The notes under the pieces: generated by a model
Seen by the model: only the letters and a program-made list of their open reading frames with translations
Database searches by the model: none
Told to the model about the DNA's origin: nothing
Made by a program: the position numbers and the translations under genes
Source: Desulfobacula sp.
GTDB taxonomy: Bacteria; Desulfobacterota; Desulfobacteria; Desulfobacterales; Desulfobacteraceae
Length of the DNA stretch: 10,299 nt
NCBI GenBank assembly: GCA_011390085.1
Contig: JAABTB010000054.1
Coordinates: forward strand, 1-10,299
Reading direction: 5' to 3'
Shown: piece by piece, positions 8,301 to 10,299 of the stretch
How positions within the stretch are numbered: position 1 is the first letter of the stretch
How the letters are laid out: each line of letters begins with the position of its first letter

Positions 8301-8669
8301 ATTAAGGACAGCAATATCCATATCACAAAAGCAATCATTGACGGTAATGATATGACCCTCATTTTTATCGGCCGGATCGATCTGATACATGATGATATGG
8401 ATTTAACCTGTTTGGTTGCCCCCTTCAAAACCATTGATTTGATAATTGAAAAAATTCCGATTGTGAGCACGCTTCTGGGTGGGAATCTTGTATCTGTTCC
8501 GGTTAAAGCCAGTGGTAAAATTTCTGATCCTTTGGTGGTTCCGCTGCACCCTTCAGCAGTGGGTGAGGGACTCATCAATATGATGGCCAATATTTTAAAA
8601 ACGCCTGTAAGATTATTGGATAAGCTATCTGATGATGAAAAAGACGAATCTGCTTTCAGAAAAAAATAA
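5400..8669 (+). CDS. AsmA-like inner-membrane-anchored envelope protein
   Basis: A large AsmA/YhdP/TamB-type protein. Such proteins anchor in the inner membrane and span the periplasm as a long beta groove thought to carry phospholipids to the outer membrane. From CTG 5400 the product has 1,089 residues. It begins with a basic stretch (KTKKRK, 6-11) and one hydrophobic anchor (about 12-34), then the AsmA-type region NTPYVKNQIASAI...GIYLNPTRISVRLFPKPEIILKN (only ends quoted). A long beta-rich middle follows. A conserved C-terminal block (about 870-1075) contains LLSRIFSVLNVSKFF, a stretch with GRIDLIHDDMDL, and SGKISDPLVVPLHPSAVG, typical of the AsmA-like C-terminal region. No in-frame ATG lies near the N-terminus; the TTG at 5451 would remove the basic residues and has no ribosome binding site. 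It follows prc by 52 bases and overlaps recX by 38. Transport function is inferred from the family; the sequence alone shows only architecture. Confidence 0.87.
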   Translation: MIFFFKTKKRKILFSFFLAALSIIVSFSYVFHFAINTPYVKNQIASAIHDRSGIYLNPTRISVRLFPKPEIILKNFDFIFNEKIILNMSQLKFDMDLQNLLRGRMILGQILIQNPTVNFLPKNSQQPGPHFKFKPVEFKNTFNEFFQFLPEDQENLEIKITNLVSPYFNRMDGSLVLIKTKKDLAIHAIVKKLALHASDLSQISLNQYLDLDSILLDQLELTASIHSEGEIKADLKAQGIILKDGNKNLVLDTDAIHAVLNLSDTGYQLDINPFKMNYPEGVVGVRFFSNSAQKKSEIQFTGNNIHIGQAKKTSLAVFKNNGLVNHLFDILQDGVSPDINVSFKADDPTLLFKADNLELKGRIENGVVKIPGTDLIVSDVQGSAGIQTGILDINAVHAMIGSSVLKQGQLTIYLLGSNHVPFNGEFSLDADLSMVPETLESLLPGTFLAEELAKTHNIIGRSNIRLNLSIPNDKKDLDVKIESDDFAVKGDYNRIPGPVFLEKINFQYNSGMFRVKHIQGTIADIIVKDLDTIIHLKENPTISIHSGSGRISLDSAIPFLMANKKIETFLSPLKKGTGNIDVNTIQLSGPLLMPEEWVYDITGNGSHISLTTQLNQKEIEDLSCQYHFSDKGFSLESISARIENLSWLEAFVGKKHFESFRTPLMMKNGQLQTIKKKAWFNTDLSFPDGQKLQIELGGNSITSLTIKSIKLLDPGFSNARIDLSSDTNKIIFDFDGILNTQTIHKILVPESHLGKKINAFTEGESVLIHTDKDSTIHVITKKMNLTSFLSSQKPFSTKNNLFLNKTIKLKTENLTIKNWTIKDMDAEISLQQDDAYIRLNKAFLCDLETEGYININLKGDRIDAKIPFIADNKDNIQNLLTCLFNKNEFMDGRYSFKGEIRSDTGKQNFLNTLNGSFLFQAEEGRVHKLTLLSRIFSVLNVSKFFKGNIPDITQKGFAYKTITIEADIKDSNIHITKAIIDGNDMTLIFIGRIDLIHDDMDLTCLVAPFKTIDLIIEKIPIVSTLLGGNLVSVPVKASGKISDPLVVPLHPSAVGEGLINMMANILKTPVRLLDKLSDDEKDESAFRKK

Positions 8670-9147
8670 CCAAAACCCCTTGAATTCAGCTCTCAGGTAT
8701 TTGGCTCATCAACCCCGGTCAATCCGGCAAATGAATGACTATCTGGTAAAAAAGGGGTTTGATGAAGATATGATCAACAAAACCATAGAAAAGCTCCTGG
8801 AACAGAAATACCTTGACGATGAAATTTTTACCAGAACATTTGTTGAAAACAGAATCAATCATAAACCCAAATCAAAGTTTGCCCTTGCTTATGAACTCAA
8901 TAAAAAAGGAATCAAGTCTGATGTCATTGAGGATGCTTTAAAGACCTATGATGATCAAGACCTGGCTCTACAAGCAATCGAATCAAAGATTAAATTATGG
9001 CTCCGGCTTGATTTTGAAAAATTTAAAAAAAAAGCCTTGAATTTTCTTCAATATAGAGGATTTACTTATGAAATTGCGATATCAATATTAAACAAATTGA
9101 ATCCACTAGAAGAACACCTCGGGTTAAAGGATAAAAATGAAAATTAA
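8632..9147 (+). CDS. recX: Regulatory protein RecX
   Basis: RecX binds RecA filaments and modulates recombination and the SOS response in the cytoplasm. The 171-residue product is all-helical and shows the RecX pattern of three-helix repeats: LNSALRYLAHQPRSIRQM then DYLVKKGFDEDMI (18-47), KLLEQKYLDDEIFTRTFVENR (54-74), KSKFALAYELNKKGI (80-94) and a third repeat ending FLQYRGFTYEIAISILNKL. The length is normal. The start is ATG 8632 or the adjacent ATG 8635; both lie inside the asmA-like gene, giving an overlap of about 38 bases and suggesting coupled translation. The ribosome binding site is weak (GGA near 8618). The last codons overlap the asparaginase-domain gene by 11 bases. No recA is present in the window, although recX often sits beside recA in other bacteria. 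Confidence 0.88.
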   Translation: MMKKTNLLSEKNNQNPLNSALRYLAHQPRSIRQMNDYLVKKGFDEDMINKTIEKLLEQKYLDDEIFTRTFVENRINHKPKSKFALAYELNKKGIKSDVIEDALKTYDDQDLALQAIESKIKLWLRLDFEKFKKKALNFLQYRGFTYEIAISILNKLNPLEEHLGLKDKNEN

Positions 9148-9622
9148 ATTTTTTTCTGTGGGCGGAACCATTGATAAGGTCTATTTTGATGCACTCAGCA
9201 GATATGAGATCGGTGATCCAAATATCAAAGATATCCTGCAAAATGCCAGGGTTAATTTTGATTATGAAATAGAATCCCTAATAAAAAAAGATTCTCTTGA
9301 TATGACCGAGCAGGATCGAATGATTGTTTTTAAGGCTGTGCAGGATGAATTAAATGATAAAATTATTATCACGCATGGTACGGACACAATGATTGAAACC
9401 GCAGCAGCCCTCAGCCCCATTAACGGTAAGACAATTGTGCTGACAGGGGCCATGGAGCCGGCTAAATTCAAGTCCAGCGACGCTGTTTTCAACCTGGGGT
9501 CAGCCGTTGCTGCAGTCCAGATATTACCATTCGGTGTATATCTTGCCATTAGTGGTAAAATATTTACCCCTGATAATGTTCGAAAAAACAGGGACCGAAA
9601 ACAGTTTGAGGAAAAAATGTAA
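9137..9622 (+). CDS. Short asparaginase-domain protein (N-terminal catalytic domain only)
   Basis: The 161 residues match the N-terminal alpha/beta domain of type I/II L-asparaginases, which convert asparagine to aspartate and ammonia. Visible motifs are GGTID (9-13, nucleophile-type Thr11), THGTDTM (79-85, Thr82/Asp83), LTGAMEP (102-108), and DNVRKN (146-151), whose Lys150 aligns with the catalytic Lys162 of E. coli asparaginase II. Thus the four key side chains (T12, T89, D90, K162 in E. coli) are all kept, but the C-terminal domain of full-length enzymes (about 330 aa) is absent. Short standalone versions of about 160-170 aa are known in proteobacteria, so this is probably intact rather than truncated. 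The ATG has AAAGGA about five bases upstream and overlaps recX by 11 bases. No signal peptide is visible, so it is likely cytoplasmic. The substrate is not certain to be asparagine. Confidence 0.85.
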   Translation: MKIKFFSVGGTIDKVYFDALSRYEIGDPNIKDILQNARVNFDYEIESLIKKDSLDMTEQDRMIVFKAVQDELNDKIIITHGTDTMIETAAALSPINGKTIVLTGAMEPAKFKSSDAVFNLGSAVAAVQILPFGVYLAISGKIFTPDNVRKNRDRKQFEEKM

Positions 9623-9638
9623 TCTTTTGGGAAAATAA

Positions 9639-9772
9639 ATGCCTAATCTTATAACCAATTTTTCCATAAATCTGTCAATCATAAAAGGAAAGAACTTGAA
9701 CATGTCATAATTTCGGCATTCATTGGGAAAGATGAAATCACCATTGAACAGGATTCCATTTTATCTATTTGA
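9639..9772 (+). pseudogene. 44-codon small reading frame broken by one base (putative)
   Basis: An ATG at 9639 has GGGA (9629-9632) six bases upstream and reads MPNLITNF before the frame is lost. A second open frame, shifted by one base, begins at a T5 run (9659-9663) and continues with FFHKSVNHKRKELEHV, then IISAFIGKDEITIEQDSILSI, to TGA at 9770-9772. One extra T in the run would join them into a 44-residue protein with plausible amphipathic composition. As written, the ATG frame stops after 23 residues. This could be a sequencing or assembly slip, a decayed gene, or chance. No family was recognised. It follows the asparaginase-domain gene by 16 bases. Confidence 0.35.
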
Positions 9773-9813
9773 TATTATAGATTTTTTTTATTACACAAAA
9801 CTACAAAACAAAG

Positions 9814-9829
9814 TGGCATATTTTGTGCA
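9814..9829 (+). promoter_or_regulatory. Sigma-54 (RpoN) -24/-12 promoter for the PilZ gene
   Basis: TGGCAT-N5-GTGCA matches the RpoN consensus TGGCAC-N5-TTGCA at 9 of 11 defined positions. The invariant GG (9815-9816) and GC (9827-9828) are separated by exactly ten bases, as required. Transcription would start near 9840, giving a leader of about 40 bases before the PilZ ATG at 9880. Sigma-54 promoters need an AAA+ activator, but no clear activator site was recognised upstream. A CACAAAA (9794-9800) / TTTTGTG (9821-9827) inverted pair overlaps the -12 region. Confidence 0.6.
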
Positions 9830-9879
9830 TTTAATTTATTAAAAAAATAACTTTTTATTTTGATAAGGAAATAACTTTC

Positions 9880-10281
9880 ATGGTAGGCAGAAAAAGAACT
9901 ATTGACAGAAGAAAACATAAACGGTACAAAGCCGCGGAAGGTGCCTATGCAGCCATCAGCCCGAATTCCCATAAGCTTGGTCAGGTTATTGATATCAGTA
10001 TGGGGGGGCTGTCATTCAAATATATTGATACGACCAATAATGATACAGATTTTGAACAGTCACCGGAAGAATCGATTTTTCTAAGCAGCATGGGCTATTA
10101 TGTGGGGGACCTGCCGTTCCAAACCATTTCGGATTATGAAATAACAAATGCCCCCTCTTTCAGTTCCATGAAAATCAGAAAGCGACACGTTCAATTTACA
10201 GATCTAAGCTTTAAACAACTTTTTGATCTAGATTATTATCTTCGAAACAATGTATCGGAGCAGGTTCAAACCCTTAGATAA
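9880..10281 (+). CDS. Single-domain PilZ protein (cyclic-di-GMP receptor)
   Basis: PilZ domains bind cyclic-di-GMP and relay it to motility, adhesion or exopolysaccharide control. The 133-residue product has both binding motifs: RxxxR (R11-K-H-K-R15, within a basic stretch RRKHKR) and DxSxxG (D38-I-S40-M-G-G43 in VIDISMGGLSF). The domain fills about residues 8-125, with no other domain, signal peptide or membrane segment, so it is a cytoplasmic adaptor-type PilZ. The ATG is preceded by AAGGAA (9865-9870) at nine bases. A sigma-54-type promoter sits about 50 bases upstream, so it is probably transcribed apart from the operon before it. The TAA stop (10279-10281) lies just before adapter sequence, so the protein appears complete, but its downstream neighbours are lost. 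Confidence 0.85.
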   Translation: MVGRKRTIDRRKHKRYKAAEGAYAAISPNSHKLGQVIDISMGGLSFKYIDTTNNDTDFEQSPEESIFLSSMGYYVGDLPFQTISDYEITNAPSFSSMKIRKRHVQFTDLSFKQLFDLDYYLRNNVSEQVQTLR

Positions 10282-10282
10282 A

Positions 10283-10299
10283 AGATCGGAAGAGCACAC
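10283..10299 (+). other. Illumina TruSeq adapter read-through at contig end
   Basis: AGATCGGAAGAGCACAC is identical over 17 bases to the start of the TruSeq Read 1 adapter. A chance match of this length at the exact window end is very unlikely. Genomic sequence therefore ends at about 10282, and these bases are not biological. Confidence 0.95.

Noticed and set aside
8273..8590. Minus-strand frame of 105 residues inside the asmA-like gene
   Set aside because: It is a shadow of the conserved C-terminal block on the + strand, with no start signal or family similarity.
9776..9790. Possible intrinsic terminator ending in a T8 run after the broken small frame
   Set aside because: The T run (9782-9789) is not preceded by a GC-rich hairpin, so it is only AT-rich intergenic sequence.

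Overview
The window reads like a low-GC (roughly 40%) Gram-negative bacterium, most likely a sulfate-reducing deltaproteobacterium (Desulfobacterota, Desulfobacula/Desulfobacter-like). This rests on the protein style, a double-membrane envelope gene set (Prc plus a large AsmA-like protein), a SidJ-like pseudokinase and a sigma-54-type promoter. The genus is an inference, not something the sequence proves. All genes lie on the + strand. The last 17 bases match the start of an Illumina TruSeq adapter, so the window ends at an artefactual contig end in a draft or metagenome assembly.

Region 1 (1-1474): a 5'-truncated gene for a kinase-fold protein resembling SidJ-related pseudokinases, then a 53-residue Cys/His-rich small protein with a good ribosome binding site.

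Region 2 (1475-2395): an inositol-monophosphatase/SuhB-family phosphatase. Its best start is an internal TTG, because the upstream ATG adds 46 residues the family lacks.

Region 3 (2446-9622): a compact run of five genes with overlaps or short gaps, probably one operon. In order they are a circularly permuted ribosome-assembly GTPase (rbgA/ylqF), a C-terminal processing protease (prc), a 1,089-residue AsmA-like envelope protein, recX, and a standalone asparaginase N-terminal domain of 161 residues. Two envelope genes (prc and asmA-like) are flanked by ribosome assembly and recombination-control genes. The asmA-like gene has no ATG start in frame and seems to begin at CTG behind a GAGG motif, next to a T9 tract.

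Region 4 (9623-10299): a 257-base gap, then a single-domain PilZ (cyclic-di-GMP receptor) gene. The gap holds a 44-codon reading frame broken by one base and a well-spaced sigma-54 -24/-12 element directly upstream of the PilZ gene. Adapter sequence starts two bases after the PilZ stop codon.

No RNA genes, insertion sequences, CRISPR arrays or convincing intrinsic terminators were seen. Most of the window is conserved housekeeping. The unusual parts are the SidJ-like protein and its small Cys-rich neighbour, the non-ATG starts, the truncated asparaginase, the broken small frame and the sigma-54-PilZ unit.
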